DNA of 52,771 nucleotides from Methanosphaera sp. Its GTDB lineage: Archaea; Methanobacteriota; Methanobacteria; Methanobacteriales; Methanobacteriaceae. A program made the translations under genes and the position numbers. Below, piece by piece: positions 1 to 9,280 of the stretch (the stretch's first letter is position 1; each line of letters starts with the position of its first letter). Location of the stretch: NCBI GenBank assembly GCA_017431845.1, contig JAFRKG010000015.1, positions 1-52,771 of the forward strand, in the 5' to 3' direction. The notes below the pieces were generated by a model. The model ran no database searches. It was given only the letters and a program-made list of their open reading frames with translations, and had not been told where the DNA came from.

Positions 1-125
1 AAAAAAATAAAAAAAGAAAATAAAATAATAAAACAATAAAAATAAGTACTAAAAAAGTGTTAAATAATTAATAGAATAAAAATTATAAACTATAATAAGA
101 TATCTAAAAAAGGAGTCCAAAAAAG

Positions 126-1136
126 ATGGATTTAATAGGAAAAATCAAAAATAAAGAAATATTTGATTTACTTATCGAAGCAGATAAAATAACACGCAAA
201 ACTCATGGAAAAAAAGTGACATTAGAACGAGCAATATTCCTTTCATGGTGGTGTGAAAAAGGAGACTGTAAATTCTGTTACATGTCATCACAAAAAGATA
301 GAATAAATAACCCAGACAAAGCAAAACGTCATGTGAAAGGAATATATGCTGAAGCTGAATTAACAAAAAGAATGGGTTGGAATATAGAATTTTTATCCGG
401 AGGATATGGAATATACACCACTCAAGAAATAAAAGAAATATCCGAAACAATATATGACATTACAGACAATCCTGTTTGGTTAAATATAGGTATAACAGAG
501 GAATTAGACCAATATGGTGATGAAATAATAGGAGTCACAGGTGCCGTAGAAACAGCTAACCCCAAATTTCATGATGAAATATGTCCAAGTAAATCCATAC
601 CCGATATCAAAAATATGCTAAAAACTGCCGGAGAATTAGGATATAAAAAAGCAATAACAATCATAATAGGATTAGGTGAAGAAATAGAACATATTAATGA
701 TTTATTTGATCTAATTGAAGAACTAGAAATAGATCGTATAATATTTTATTCATTAAATCCACATCCTGATACAGCATATCATTTAACACCACAACCTGCA
801 TCGTTATATTATGCAAGTATAGTTGCAAGTACAAGGATTAGATTCCCAAACATAGAAATAATTACAGGAACCTGGACAGACAACCTTGCAAATATGGGAG
901 TACTGCTTAAAGCAGGAAGTAATGGATTAACAAAATTTCCTTTGTTTAAAATGTATGGAAACCGATTTGGAAAAAGAGTTGAAGAAGAAGTATATTGGGC
1001 AGATCGTGAATTAAAAGGAAGTTTTTCGGACATGAACTTATTAAAGAAAGGAAACAACCTTAGACCAGAACTAGAACCTTACATCCAGAGATATATTGAT
1101 ATGTGTTATGATAACTTAGATATTAAAAGAATTTAA
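126..1136 (+). CDS. Radical SAM protein, BioB/HmdB-like
   Basis: This 336-residue protein looks like a radical S-adenosylmethionine enzyme of the biotin synthase/HmdB/PylB type. The cluster cysteines are C43, C48 and C51 (CEKGDCKFC), a CX4CX2C spacing rather than the usual CX3CX2C. A glycine-rich SAM-binding region follows (FLSGGYGIYT, near residue 90). The second half, with IIIGLGEE and FYSLNPHPDT, fits a TIM barrel with a BATS-like end. AGGAGT lies about 9 nt before the ATG. It is followed by gatB after 134 bp, so it may be transcribed alone. The substrate cannot be named: biotin synthase is unlikely given the cysteine spacing, and HmdB-type HcgA/HmdB proteins use CX5CX2C. Confidence 0.75.
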   Translation: MDLIGKIKNKEIFDLLIEADKITRKTHGKKVTLERAIFLSWWCEKGDCKFCYMSSQKDRINNPDKAKRHVKGIYAEAELTKRMGWNIEFLSGGYGIYTTQEIKEISETIYDITDNPVWLNIGITEELDQYGDEIIGVTGAVETANPKFHDEICPSKSIPDIKNMLKTAGELGYKKAITIIIGLGEEIEHINDLFDLIEELEIDRIIFYSLNPHPDTAYHLTPQPASLYYASIVASTRIRFPNIEIITGTWTDNLANMGVLLKAGSNGLTKFPLFKMYGNRFGKRVEEEVYWADRELKGSFSDMNLLKKGNNLRPELEPYIQRYIDMCYDNLDIKRI

Positions 1137-1270
1137 ATTAAAGAGAATAATTGAAGAAAAAAAATATAAAAATTTAAATTAATTGAAAATCAAAATATAA
1201 ATATATAATATAATATTATCTTTCTATAAAAAAATAAAAAATCGGAATTGGAGGAATAATTATTACAGAC

Positions 1271-2629
1271 ATGATGTGTGGTCTTGAAATCCACGTTCAA
1301 TTAGATACAAATTCAAAACTATTTTGTAGTTGTCCAACAAACTACCAATCAGCTCCTAACAACACAAACATATGCCATGTATGTTTAAACCAACCAGGAG
1401 CAAAACCATACCCCCCAAACCAAAGTGTATTAGACAAAGCAATAAAAGTAGCATTAATGTTAGGATGTGACATCTCTGACGAAATCATATACTTTATGAG
1501 AAAACACTACGATTATCCTGATTTATCCAGTGGATACCAGAGAACATCCGTACCTGTTGGAATAAATGGTGAATTAAATGGTGTTAGAATCCATGAAATA
1601 CACGTGGAAGAAGATCCAGGACAATATAAACCAGACAGAGGAACAGTTGACTTTAATAGATCAGGAATTCCACTAATAGAAATCGTAACAGAACCAGACA
1701 TGAAATCACCTGAAGAAGCCAGAAACTTCCTAAACGAATTAGTACGTGTATTAAACTACAGTGGATGTACTCGTGGAGAAGGAACTATGAGAGCTGACGT
1801 AAACATCTCCATTGAAGGAGGAAAAAGAGCTGAAGTTAAAAACGTTAACTCAATCCGTGGTGCATACAAAGTACTTAAATTCGAATTAATAAGACAAAAA
1901 AACATCTTACGTCGTGGTGGAGAAGTTCAACAAGAAACAAGAGCATTCCTCGAATCACAAATGATAACAGTACCTATGAGATCAAAAGAAGACGCTGATG
2001 ATTACAGATACATCCCAGACCCAGATTTACCACCATTACAAATTGATCCAAACCATGTAGAAGAAATCAGAGAAGTAATGCCCGAACCAGCACACCTTAA
2101 AAGTGCAAGATTTGTAGAACAATACGGTATAGACGAAGCAGATGCAAAAGTATTAACATCAGAATTAGAACTAGCAGATGCATTCGAAGAAGTATGTAAA
2201 AAAGTAGATGCTAATGTAGCAGCAAGATTAATGAGAGATGAACTCAAACGTGTATTACATTACAACAAAATTGAATACTCTGAAAGTAAAATAACACCAG
2301 AGGATATCATCGAACTAATAGAACTAATAAACACGAAACAAGTAACACCTGAAGCAGCACACAAACTGATAGAACAAATGCCTGGAAACGATAAAACACC
2401 TACAGAAATAGGAAAAGAAATGGACATTATCGGAGTAGTAGAGGATGATGCTGTAATAAAAGCAGTAGAACAAGCAATAGAAGAAAATCCACAAGCAGTA
2501 ACTGATTACAAAAATGGAAAAGAAAATGCAGTAAACTTCCTAGTAGGACAAGTAATGAGATTAACCCGTGGAAAAGCAAATGCCGGAGAAGCAAACAAAA
2601 TAATAAAAGATAAATTAGATTCTTTATAA
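1271..2629 (+). CDS. gatB: Asp-tRNA(Asn)/Glu-tRNA(Gln) amidotransferase subunit B
   Basis: GatB is the kinase/tRNA-binding subunit of the GatCAB amidotransferase, which converts misacylated Asp-tRNA(Asn) or Glu-tRNA(Gln) to the amide form in the cytosol. The N-terminal signature CGLEIHVQLDTNSKLFC, the YDYPDL and SGIPLIEIVTEPD motifs and the C-terminal YqeY-like helical tail (FLVGQVMRLTRGKANAG) are all present, and 452 residues is normal length. The ATG at 1271 is 15 nt beyond a strong GGAGGA (1250-1255), which is too far. The codon at the ideal distance is ATT at 1262, in frame, giving I-T-D-M-M-C-G. The start is therefore uncertain by three codons. GatA and GatC are not in this window. Confidence 0.96.
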   Translation: MMCGLEIHVQLDTNSKLFCSCPTNYQSAPNNTNICHVCLNQPGAKPYPPNQSVLDKAIKVALMLGCDISDEIIYFMRKHYDYPDLSSGYQRTSVPVGINGELNGVRIHEIHVEEDPGQYKPDRGTVDFNRSGIPLIEIVTEPDMKSPEEARNFLNELVRVLNYSGCTRGEGTMRADVNISIEGGKRAEVKNVNSIRGAYKVLKFELIRQKNILRRGGEVQQETRAFLESQMITVPMRSKEDADDYRYIPDPDLPPLQIDPNHVEEIREVMPEPAHLKSARFVEQYGIDEADAKVLTSELELADAFEEVCKKVDANVAARLMRDELKRVLHYNKIEYSESKITPEDIIELIELINTKQVTPEAAHKLIEQMPGNDKTPTEIGKEMDIIGVVEDDAVIKAVEQAIEENPQAVTDYKNGKENAVNFLVGQVMRLTRGKANAGEANKIIKDKLDSL

Positions 2630-2673
2630 TTTAATTTATCCCCCCACCATTAACAATGAAATGGAGAGATTTG

Positions 2674-3480
2674 ATGAGTGATTACAAAAAAGTTAAAGAT
2701 TACATGACAAGAAATGTAATTACAGTAGATCCAGATATGCCAATACCAGAAATTAAGAAAATCATAAAAAACACAGGACACGATGGATTCCCAGTAGAAA
2801 AAGATAACCAAATCGTAGGCATAATCACTGCATCCGACCTTCTTATCAGAGATTCAAAACCAACTGTTAGAGGAATGATGTCAGACGACATAGTAATAGC
2901 AAACGAAGAATTATCAATCAATGATGCAGCACGAGTAATGTTCAGGATGGGAATATCTAGATTACCTGTGACAAATGAAAAGAAAAAAGTATTAGGAATA
3001 ATAACAAACACAGACATTCTTCGATCACACATAGAACGATCAACACCTGAAAAAGTAAGTCAGTATAGACAAACACTAGAACAATTATATGATGTTAAAA
3101 CAGAACTAACTAAAGAAAAAATTAATGTATCATATTTAAAACCAACACAGGACAAAGTTTATGCAGATGAATTGCAGGGAAGAACTTATGAAATAGAAAA
3201 AGGATTAGCAGAGCCAATAATGTCCGTGAAAGTAGATGAACATAAATATCTTGTAATAGATGGACATCATAGATTAGTCGCATCAACACAAATGGGTAAT
3301 GATGAAATATTAGCATATGTAATAACAATAGATAAACCTATAAAATTAGGAATAGAAAAGACTGCTGAAAAGAATGGAATTCATACAATTGAGGATATTG
3401 AGATAATTAATGATGCGCAACATCCATTAATCGCAATAACTGGTAGTTTAAGGGATAAAAATACGACAATTAAGAAGTGA
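2674..3480 (+). CDS. CBS-pair protein with C-terminal ParB-like domain
   Basis: The first ~130 residues hold two CBS motifs (VKDYMTRNVITVDPDMPI and MMSDDIVIANEELSINDAARVM), which usually bind adenine nucleotides or SAM. The rest resembles a ParB/Srx-type domain: YADELQGRTYEIEKG followed by VIDGHHRLVAS, the GHHR signature of ParB-like nucleases/CTPases. An upstream ATG at 2656 is in frame, but GGAG (2663-2666) sits 7 nt before the ATG at 2674, so the shorter form starting MSDYKK is preferred. It follows gatB by 44 bp with no T-run and is followed directly by hisE, so the three may be co-transcribed. No partner par locus is visible, so a role in chromosome partition is not implied. Confidence 0.8.
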   Translation: MSDYKKVKDYMTRNVITVDPDMPIPEIKKIIKNTGHDGFPVEKDNQIVGIITASDLLIRDSKPTVRGMMSDDIVIANEELSINDAARVMFRMGISRLPVTNEKKKVLGIITNTDILRSHIERSTPEKVSQYRQTLEQLYDVKTELTKEKINVSYLKPTQDKVYADELQGRTYEIEKGLAEPIMSVKVDEHKYLVIDGHHRLVASTQMGNDEILAYVITIDKPIKLGIEKTAEKNGIHTIEDIEIINDAQHPLIAITGSLRDKNTTIKK

Positions 3481-3486
3481 ATGATT

Positions 3487-3774
3487 ATGAAAGATAATAT
3501 TATAAGAGAAGTGTATGATACACTAATAGATAGAAAGAATAATCCAACCGATTCATATACATCACAACTAATGCAAGACTCAGAAAAAAAAGCCGAAGAT
3601 AAAATACTTGAAAAGTTAGGTGAAGAAGCTACCGAAGTCATACTTGCAAGTAAAAATAATGAAGACTTGGTGCATGAATCAGCAGACTTAATATTTTTCA
3701 CAATATTAAACTTAGCATACAAAGGAATACCCCTAGATGACTTATTTGAAGAACTTATACAAAGACACAAATAA
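3487..3774 (+). CDS. hisE: Phosphoribosyl-ATP pyrophosphatase
   Basis: HisE hydrolyses phosphoribosyl-ATP to phosphoribosyl-AMP, the second step of histidine synthesis. The all-alpha MazG-like fold signature is clear: [16 protein letters not shown] supplies the metal-binding glutamates and [14 protein letters not shown] the second helix with its aspartate. About 95 residues is typical for the stand-alone enzyme. An ATG at 3481 abuts the preceding TGA, but GTGAAT (3477-3482) is correctly spaced for the ATG at 3487. The gene overlaps or touches the CBS-ParB gene, so translation is probably coupled. No other his gene is present here. Confidence 0.93.
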   Translation: MKDNIIREVYDTLIDRKNNPTDSYTSQLMQDSEKKAEDKILEKLGEEATEVILASKNNEDLVHESADLIFFTILNLAYKGIPLDDLFEELIQRHK

Positions 3775-3796
3775 AAAAAACTAAACTTACCCTAAT

Positions 3797-3817
3797 CCCC
3801 AAACAACACTCTTTTTT
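3797..3817 (+). terminator. C-tract/T-tract terminator after hisE
   Basis: CCCC (3797-3800) followed by CTTTTTT (3811-3817), 23 bp after the hisE stop. Archaeal RNA polymerase terminates at such T-runs. The same C-then-T arrangement follows several plus-strand genes here. Confidence 0.5.
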
Positions 3818-3937
3818 AATAATAAACAAATTATTCTAATAATTAAACATAAATACTACTAAAAAAAATGATTTATTCCAGAACATTCTACTGTATCTGT
3901 CCAAATCCAAAAAAAAGGTATAATAAAAAAAAGTTAG

Positions 3938-5614
3938 TTATTCGTTTTTATATTTTTCTTCGTCAGCTACTCTTATCTGTTTTCTCATTATTTTTCCACT
4001 AATAGTTTTAGGTAATTCATCAACATACTCTATTGCTCTTGGATACTTGTAAGGTGCTGTTACATGTTTAACATGATTTTGTATATCTTTTGTTAATTCT
4101 TCCGATGGTGTGTATCCTTCTGATAAAACTATTGTTGCCTTTACTATTTGACCTCTTATTGGATGTGGTATTCCTGTTACTGCACAGTCAAGTACTGCAC
4201 TATGAGACAGTAATGCACTTTCTACTTCATAAGGTCCTATTTTGTAACCTGAACTTTTAATTATATCATCAATTCTACCTTTATACCAGTAGTAACCATC
4301 CTCATCTTTCCATGCGGAATCCCCAGTATGGTAGTATCCACCATAGATTGTTTCATTAGTTTTTTCTTCATTATTATAGTATCCTTTAAAAAGTCCTAAT
4401 GGATATCCATCAGATATATCAAATACTATCTCACCTTCTTCTCCAACATCACACTCTTGTCCTTCAGGGTTTAATAATTTAATATCAAATAGTGGTGCTG
4501 GTTTCCCCATTGATCCGAGTTTTATATCTAGCCAAGGGAAGTTTGCTATTGTTGCCACAGTTTCTGTTTGTCCAAAAGATTCTCTTATGCTTAATCCAGT
4601 TAATTCTTGGAATTTATAAAATACTTCATCATTTAATGGTTCACCAGCAGTTGTTACATGTTGTAATGATGAAAAGTCCAGTTGGTCTATGTTTTCTTTA
4701 ATGAAGAATCTGTACATTGTTGGTGGACAACATAGTGTTGTTATTTTGTGGTCTAATGCTTTTGATAATACTTCATAAGGATGGAATCGGTCATAGTCAT
4801 AGATGTATATTCCTGATCCCGATATCCATGGTCCATATATTTCTCCCCATAATGCTTTTCCCCATCCTGTATCTGCTATTGTATAGTGTAATCCACCTTC
4901 TACTACTTGATGCCAGTAGTGTGATGTTACTATGTGTGCTAGTGGGTAACCAAAACTGTGTTTTATCATTTTAGGCTGTCCTGTTGATCCTGATGAAAAG
5001 AACAATACTGATGTGTCTTCTACAGAGTCATCTTCATAGGTTGGTCTTGGGAAGTTTGATGATGCTTTTTTTACTTCTTCTCGTAGATCATACCATCCTT
5101 CTTTTGGTTGTGTTCCTACAAATATTTTATTGAGTGTTATTCCCAGTGTTTCTTCTACTTCAGCATAGTTTTCAGGAACACCATCCTCTCTAATTACTAT
5201 TACTGTTTTTATTCCACCAGAAGTTATCCTATATTCTATATCTTCAGGTTTTAGCATGTGTGTTGCAGGTACGGCTATTGCTTTTATTTTATGTAGTGCA
5301 AGCATACAGTACCAGAAGTCGTATCTGCTTTTTAGTGTAAGCAGTACTCTGTCTCCTTTTGTTATTCCTAGTGATGTGAAAAAGTTTGCTGCTTTGTCAC
5401 TTAATGTTTTTAAGTCTTTGAATGTGAATACTTTATCTTCATTGTCATCACACCAGGATAATGCTACTTTATCAGGACATTCTCTTGCATAGGTATCTAC
5501 TATGTCATATGCAAAGTTAAAGTCTTCTGGTACGTTAATTTTAAAATTTTGGTTGAAATCTTCATATGATGTGAAGTCATCCCTGTTTATGTATTTGTTT
5601 AGTAATGAAACCAT
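3938..5614 (-). CDS. AMP-forming acyl-CoA synthetase (acetyl/medium-chain type)
   Basis: A member of the adenylate-forming ligase family that activates a carboxylic acid with ATP and CoA. The P-loop-like core [18 protein letters not shown], the ESFGQTET motif, [35 protein letters not shown] and the C-terminal lysine motif [14 protein letters not shown] are all intact, so the enzyme should be active. Its 558 residues and its sequence resemble the AcsA-like/medium-chain acyl-CoA ligases more than the ~650-residue classical Acs. AGGTGAAGAA precedes the ATG. It lies 8 bp downstream of an XRE-cupin regulator, forming a two-gene operon. The substrate could be acetate, a branched-chain or aryl acid, or a fatty acid. 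The sequence does not decide. Confidence 0.88.
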   Translation of the reverse strand: MVSLLNKYINRDDFTSYEDFNQNFKINVPEDFNFAYDIVDTYARECPDKVALSWCDDNEDKVFTFKDLKTLSDKAANFFTSLGITKGDRVLLTLKSRYDFWYCMLALHKIKAIAVPATHMLKPEDIEYRITSGGIKTVIVIREDGVPENYAEVEETLGITLNKIFVGTQPKEGWYDLREEVKKASSNFPRPTYEDDSVEDTSVLFFSSGSTGQPKMIKHSFGYPLAHIVTSHYWHQVVEGGLHYTIADTGWGKALWGEIYGPWISGSGIYIYDYDRFHPYEVLSKALDHKITTLCCPPTMYRFFIKENIDQLDFSSLQHVTTAGEPLNDEVFYKFQELTGLSIRESFGQTETVATIANFPWLDIKLGSMGKPAPLFDIKLLNPEGQECDVGEEGEIVFDISDGYPLGLFKGYYNNEEKTNETIYGGYYHTGDSAWKDEDGYYWYKGRIDDIIKSSGYKIGPYEVESALLSHSAVLDCAVTGIPHPIRGQIVKATIVLSEGYTPSEELTKDIQNHVKHVTAPYKYPRAIEYVDELPKTISGKIMRKQIRVADEEKYKNE

Positions 5615-5622
5615 TTCTTCAC

Positions 5623-6186
5623 CTACTCATTATTGTTTAGTACATCTAGGAATTTTACTGCTTTGTTTTCTAATGCTATCATTGAATGTTTATGTTGTGA
5701 GTCGAAGTATACTGAGTCTCCTTCATTTAAGTCTATGATATTGTCTTTGATGTATAATCTTAATTTTCCTTCGAGTACATATACAAATTCATATCCTTTA
5801 TGATAGTTTGGTTCAGGTATGTAATTATCTTCTCTTGGCATTACTGTTACTATGAATGGTTCTATTGTTTTGTGTGTGAAGCTTGATGCCAAGTTTTCAT
5901 AATCATATGCTTCTCTCCGGTTTATTCTTACTCCTTTGTCTTTTCGTGTTACTGCGAATACACTCATTCTTGTGTCTTCTCCTGTTAGTAAGAGACTTGT
6001 ATCTACATTGAATATTTGTGATGCTTCATATAGTATACTTGCTGGTATGTCTACATTTCCTGTTTCATATGATTCGTATGTTTTTATTGGCAGATCTAGT
6101 TTTTCTGCCATTTCTTGTATGCTTATTTCACATACTTCTCGCATATCTTTTACTCTGCTGGCTATTTCCTTTTTTATGTCTGACAT
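5623..6186 (-). CDS. XRE-family regulator with C-terminal cupin
   Basis: Residues ~10-65 form a Cro/CI-type helix-turn-helix ([44 protein letters not shown]). Residues ~105-185 form a cupin domain ([36 protein letters not shown], then [17 protein letters not shown]). This architecture is common among ligand-sensing regulators of small-molecule metabolism. AGGAGAAT lies upstream of the ATG. It is the first gene of an operon with the acyl-CoA synthetase, so it probably responds to the substrate or product of that ligase and may control its own promoter. That link is inferred from position only. Confidence 0.88.
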   Translation of the reverse strand: MSDIKKEIASRVKDMREVCEISIQEMAEKLDLPIKTYESYETGNVDIPASILYEASQIFNVDTSLLLTGEDTRMSVFAVTRKDKGVRINRREAYDYENLASSFTHKTIEPFIVTVMPREDNYIPEPNYHKGYEFVYVLEGKLRLYIKDNIIDLNEGDSVYFDSQHKHSMIALENKAVKFLDVLNNNE

Positions 6187-6337
6187 TTTTTTTATTCTCC
6201 TATTATTTGTTTTCTTATCTAATATATAATTTTGTTATGTGTTGATAATAAATTTTAAAAAGAGTGAACTATTTCTATGATGAGTTTTATTTTAAAAAAA
6301 AGTGTTAAAGGGATGAAAGATATTTAATCATTTTTTT

Positions 6338-7681
6338 CTAATCTAAATATTTTTCGATTAAAGTCATTCCCCAGTCTGCTAGTTCTGCTGCTTTTTCTGG
6401 AGTTTTTGCTTCTGAGAAACATCTGTATATTGGTTCTGTTCCTGATGGTCTTATAATTACCCATCCTTCATCTGTAATTACTTTTACTCCATCTGTTGTG
6501 TCTACTTCATATTCTGTTGTGTCATTTATTATACTTTCTGCAACGAATTGTTTTTTATCATCAGGACATTCTACTTTTCTTTTTTCAGAGTAATATGTTG
6601 GTAGTTCATTTATTAATTCAGATAATGGTTTTTTTGTTGTTGCTAATATTTCTAGTAACATTGCTGTTGCTAATCCGGAGTCTCTTCCATATACAAAGTC
6701 AGGGAATATTAGTCCACCATTTTCTTCTCCTCCAAATAGTCCGTCAACTTCTTGGAGTTTTCTTGCTACTACTAAATCACCCACTCTTGTTAGGATGATT
6801 TCACCATTATTTTCTAATGCTATGTCTCTGATAGCATTACTTGTAGCTACTGTTGTTACTATTTTTCCACCATTATTTTTTTCTAGCATTGATTTTTCTA
6901 CTAGTGCGAATGATTTGTCTCCAAATACAAATTGTCCTTTTTCATCTATGCATATTGTTCTGTCAGCATCTCCATCATGTGCTATTCCTATGTCTGCTCC
7001 TGTTGCTTTAACTACTTTTATCAGGTCCTGTAAGTTGTCTTCTGTTGGTTCTGGATTTCTTCCAGGAAATGCGCCATCTGGTTGGCAGTTTAGTGTTGTG
7101 ATTTCACATCCAAGTTTTCTTATAATAAATGGTGTGGTTCCACATGCTGCTCCTGATCCACAGTCAAGTACTACTTTTAGTTTTGCTTGTCTGATTTTAT
7201 CTGCATCTACTCGTTTTATTACTTCTTCGCAGTATTCATCTATGATGTCTTGTTTGTATGCTTTTCCTATTTTATCCCATGTGACTCTTTCTTGTTTGTC
7301 GTTGAAGTATATGTCTTCAATTTCTTCTTCTAAATCATCAGGTGTTCCTATTCCATCAGAATCTAATAGTTTTAGCCCATTGTATTTTGGTGGATTGTGT
7401 GATGCAGTTATCATTATTCCACCGTCATAATATTTTCTTACTGCATATTGTACTGCTGGTGTTGGTAACATTCCCAAGTCCACTACATTACATCCTGCAG
7501 ATAACAGTCCTGCGGTTACTGCATGTTTAATCATTTCTGAGGATGTTCTTGGGTCTGAACCTATAGCTATTGTTCCTTTTACTTTTGTTCCATATGCTGC
7601 TGCTATTTTTGATGCAAATTCTGGTGTGAGTACTGTGTTTGCTATTCTTCTTACTCCAAATGTTCCAAATAATTGTTTCAT
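6338..7681 (-). CDS. glmM: Phosphoglucosamine mutase / phosphomannomutase
   Basis: An alpha-D-phosphohexomutase that interconverts glucosamine-6-P and glucosamine-1-P (or mannose phosphates), feeding UDP-GlcNAc and glycan synthesis. The phosphoserine loop is TASHNPPKYNG with S94. The metal loop is DGDADRTICID, the sugar loop GEENGGLIFP and the phosphate-binding loop RPSGTEPIYR. All are intact, and 447 residues is normal. GGGAG lies upstream of the ATG. A CCC stretch and T-run follow the stop (minus strand, 6290-6325). Archaeal family members often act on both glucosamine and mannose phosphates, so the exact specificity is open. Confidence 0.93.
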   Translation of the reverse strand: MKQLFGTFGVRRIANTVLTPEFASKIAAAYGTKVKGTIAIGSDPRTSSEMIKHAVTAGLLSAGCNVVDLGMLPTPAVQYAVRKYYDGGIMITASHNPPKYNGLKLLDSDGIGTPDDLEEEIEDIYFNDKQERVTWDKIGKAYKQDIIDEYCEEVIKRVDADKIRQAKLKVVLDCGSGAACGTTPFIIRKLGCEITTLNCQPDGAFPGRNPEPTEDNLQDLIKVVKATGADIGIAHDGDADRTICIDEKGQFVFGDKSFALVEKSMLEKNNGGKIVTTVATSNAIRDIALENNGEIILTRVGDLVVARKLQEVDGLFGGEENGGLIFPDFVYGRDSGLATAMLLEILATTKKPLSELINELPTYYSEKRKVECPDDKKQFVAESIINDTTEYEVDTTDGVKVITDEGWVIIRPSGTEPIYRCFSEAKTPEKAAELADWGMTLIEKYLD

Positions 7682-7793
7682 ATCAATTCTCCCATGCCTT
7701 ATTTAAGAATTATTTTTTTATAAAAAAAATGATAAATGTTGATGTTATCTTTTATTGTATTATTTTATGTTTTTAATGAGTTATACATTTTTG

Positions 7794-9275
7794 TTAAGTT
7801 ATGCTTTGAATATAGTATATTGGTTCTTGTTGTTGGTTGTAACATACCCATTTTTGTCCGTTAAAGTTCCAGGTGTATTCTTGTTTTTCATGTGTTTCGG
7901 TCCAGATATTGTCTTTGTTTTCTGTCCATGTTATGTTGTAGTAGGTGGTGTTATTGTATATGTATTGTACTTTCCACATGTTTTGTTGTTTTTTCCATAT
8001 GTATTCGTAGCCCGTGTTTGAGGTTATGTGATAAGTGTTTTCGTTAATTTTATTATATGTGTATGGGTGGATGGTGTCCCATTTTAGTATGTATTTTGTG
8101 TTGTTTTGTTTTGTTATTGTTGCAGTTATGTTGTTTGAATCTTTTATTTTCTGTTTTTCTAGTATTGCTATTAATGGTGGTTGTGTTTTGATGTGGGATG
8201 TGTTTTCTTCTTTTATAGTTGGGGCTGTGCTGTTTTCCATGTGTTCTGCAGTTAGTATTTTCATGTCGTATAGTCCTGTTGCTTCATCGAGTGTTCTTGG
8301 TTTTGTTAGGTATTTGATGGTTATATTATTGTTTTGTAGATTGTTTATTACATCTGTTGATATGTAGTCTGTTTCTTCCATCTGTATGTATTGTGATTCT
8401 GTGTTTCTTAAGATGTATACTGTGGTTATGTTGTTTTCTTGTAAGTATGGAATAATATTTCCTTTGTTTGATGAGTCTTCTATTAGTATTGCATTTTCTT
8501 TTATTACTGTTGGTATTATTGTAGGTATTTCTCCATAAAATCCATAAAATGCTGTGTTTGTATTTTTGAGATATCCTTCCTGTTTTAGTTTATTGTTTAA
8601 GTTATTACTTACATCTAATGATGTTTCTCCGCTTATTTCTTCTATTTGAATATTGTGATTTTTTAGTTCGTCTTTTATGTTTTGTGGTGTGTTTCCTATG
8701 ATTGTTGCCTTTTTTATGTTGTGTTTTGTTATGTATTCTTTGTATTCTTTACTTAATGTGTTAGCTGATTGGTATGTGCTATTTGTTGCTGTTATGAATA
8801 CTGGTGTTTTTGTGTATGCTCCTAATATTCCTGCTAATGGATCAGAGGAGGTTATTATTATTTCTTCTTTGTTTATGTTTTTGTTGTTTTCTGTTATTTT
8901 TGTTAGTATATCTGCTATATTATCTCCATTTATTTGTTTTATTGTGACTCTGAGTTTCATGAATCCAATTATTTGTTGTGGCGTTACTGGTCCTACTATT
9001 ATTATTTTTGTTATGTTGTTTTTTTCTATGTATGATGGTAGCCATGTGTTTAATTGGTCGGGTAATGTTTTATCTGAGAGGATTAATGGTGCTTCTTCTA
9101 TTCCCGCATATACTGCTATTCCTGTTTCTAATGCTCTCATTTCTCCTGTGCATACTGATATTATTAATGTTTGATTATCACATTCAATGGTATCAGTATA
9201 TAATGTGCTTATAAAGAATAATGTTATCAGTATTCCAATTATAATTAGGCTCATTATTTTATGAGTTGTTTTCAT
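7794..9275 (-). CDS. Secreted/membrane CWB2-like cell wall protein
   Basis: After an N-terminal membrane segment (IMSLIIIGILITLFFISTL) come three Rossmann-like units. Each resembles the cell-wall-binding repeat 2 family, with the pattern PLILSD-LP-WLPSYI-IIIVGP in the first and weaker copies in the second (ATIIGNTPQNI) and third (TVYILRN). The last ~90 residues are rich in Trp, Tyr and Asn (for example YNNTTYYNITWTEN) and look like extracellular beta-strands. An upstream in-frame ATG (9308) would overlap the preceding gene by 28 bp. CAGGTAA just before the ATG at 9275 favours this start. It sits 5 bp after the GT-C-like gene, so the two form an operon. CWB2 domains bind anionic wall polymers in Gram-positive bacteria. 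The partner in a pseudomurein wall is unknown. Confidence 0.7.
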   Translation of the reverse strand: MKTTHKIMSLIIIGILITLFFISTLYTDTIECDNQTLIISVCTGEMRALETGIAVYAGIEEAPLILSDKTLPDQLNTWLPSYIEKNNITKIIIVGPVTPQQIIGFMKLRVTIKQINGDNIADILTKITENNKNINKEEIIITSSDPLAGILGAYTKTPVFITATNSTYQSANTLSKEYKEYITKHNIKKATIIGNTPQNIKDELKNHNIQIEEISGETSLDVSNNLNNKLKQEGYLKNTNTAFYGFYGEIPTIIPTVIKENAILIEDSSNKGNIIPYLQENNITTVYILRNTESQYIQMEETDYISTDVINNLQNNNITIKYLTKPRTLDEATGLYDMKILTAEHMENSTAPTIKEENTSHIKTQPPLIAILEKQKIKDSNNITATITKQNNTKYILKWDTIHPYTYNKINENTYHITSNTGYEYIWKKQQNMWKVQYIYNNTTYYNITWTENKDNIWTETHEKQEYTWNFNGQKWVCYNQQQEPIYYIQSIT

Positions 9276-9280
9276 AATAA

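Noticed and set aside
6795-7430. 211-codon open frame opposite glmM
   Set aside because: Antisense shadow of a well-conserved gene, Ser/Pro/Leu-rich and without a ribosome site.
8677-9174. 165-codon hydrophobic open frame opposite the CWB2-like gene
   Set aside because: Composition is explained by the A/C-rich coding strand of the real gene; no Shine-Dalgarno sequence.
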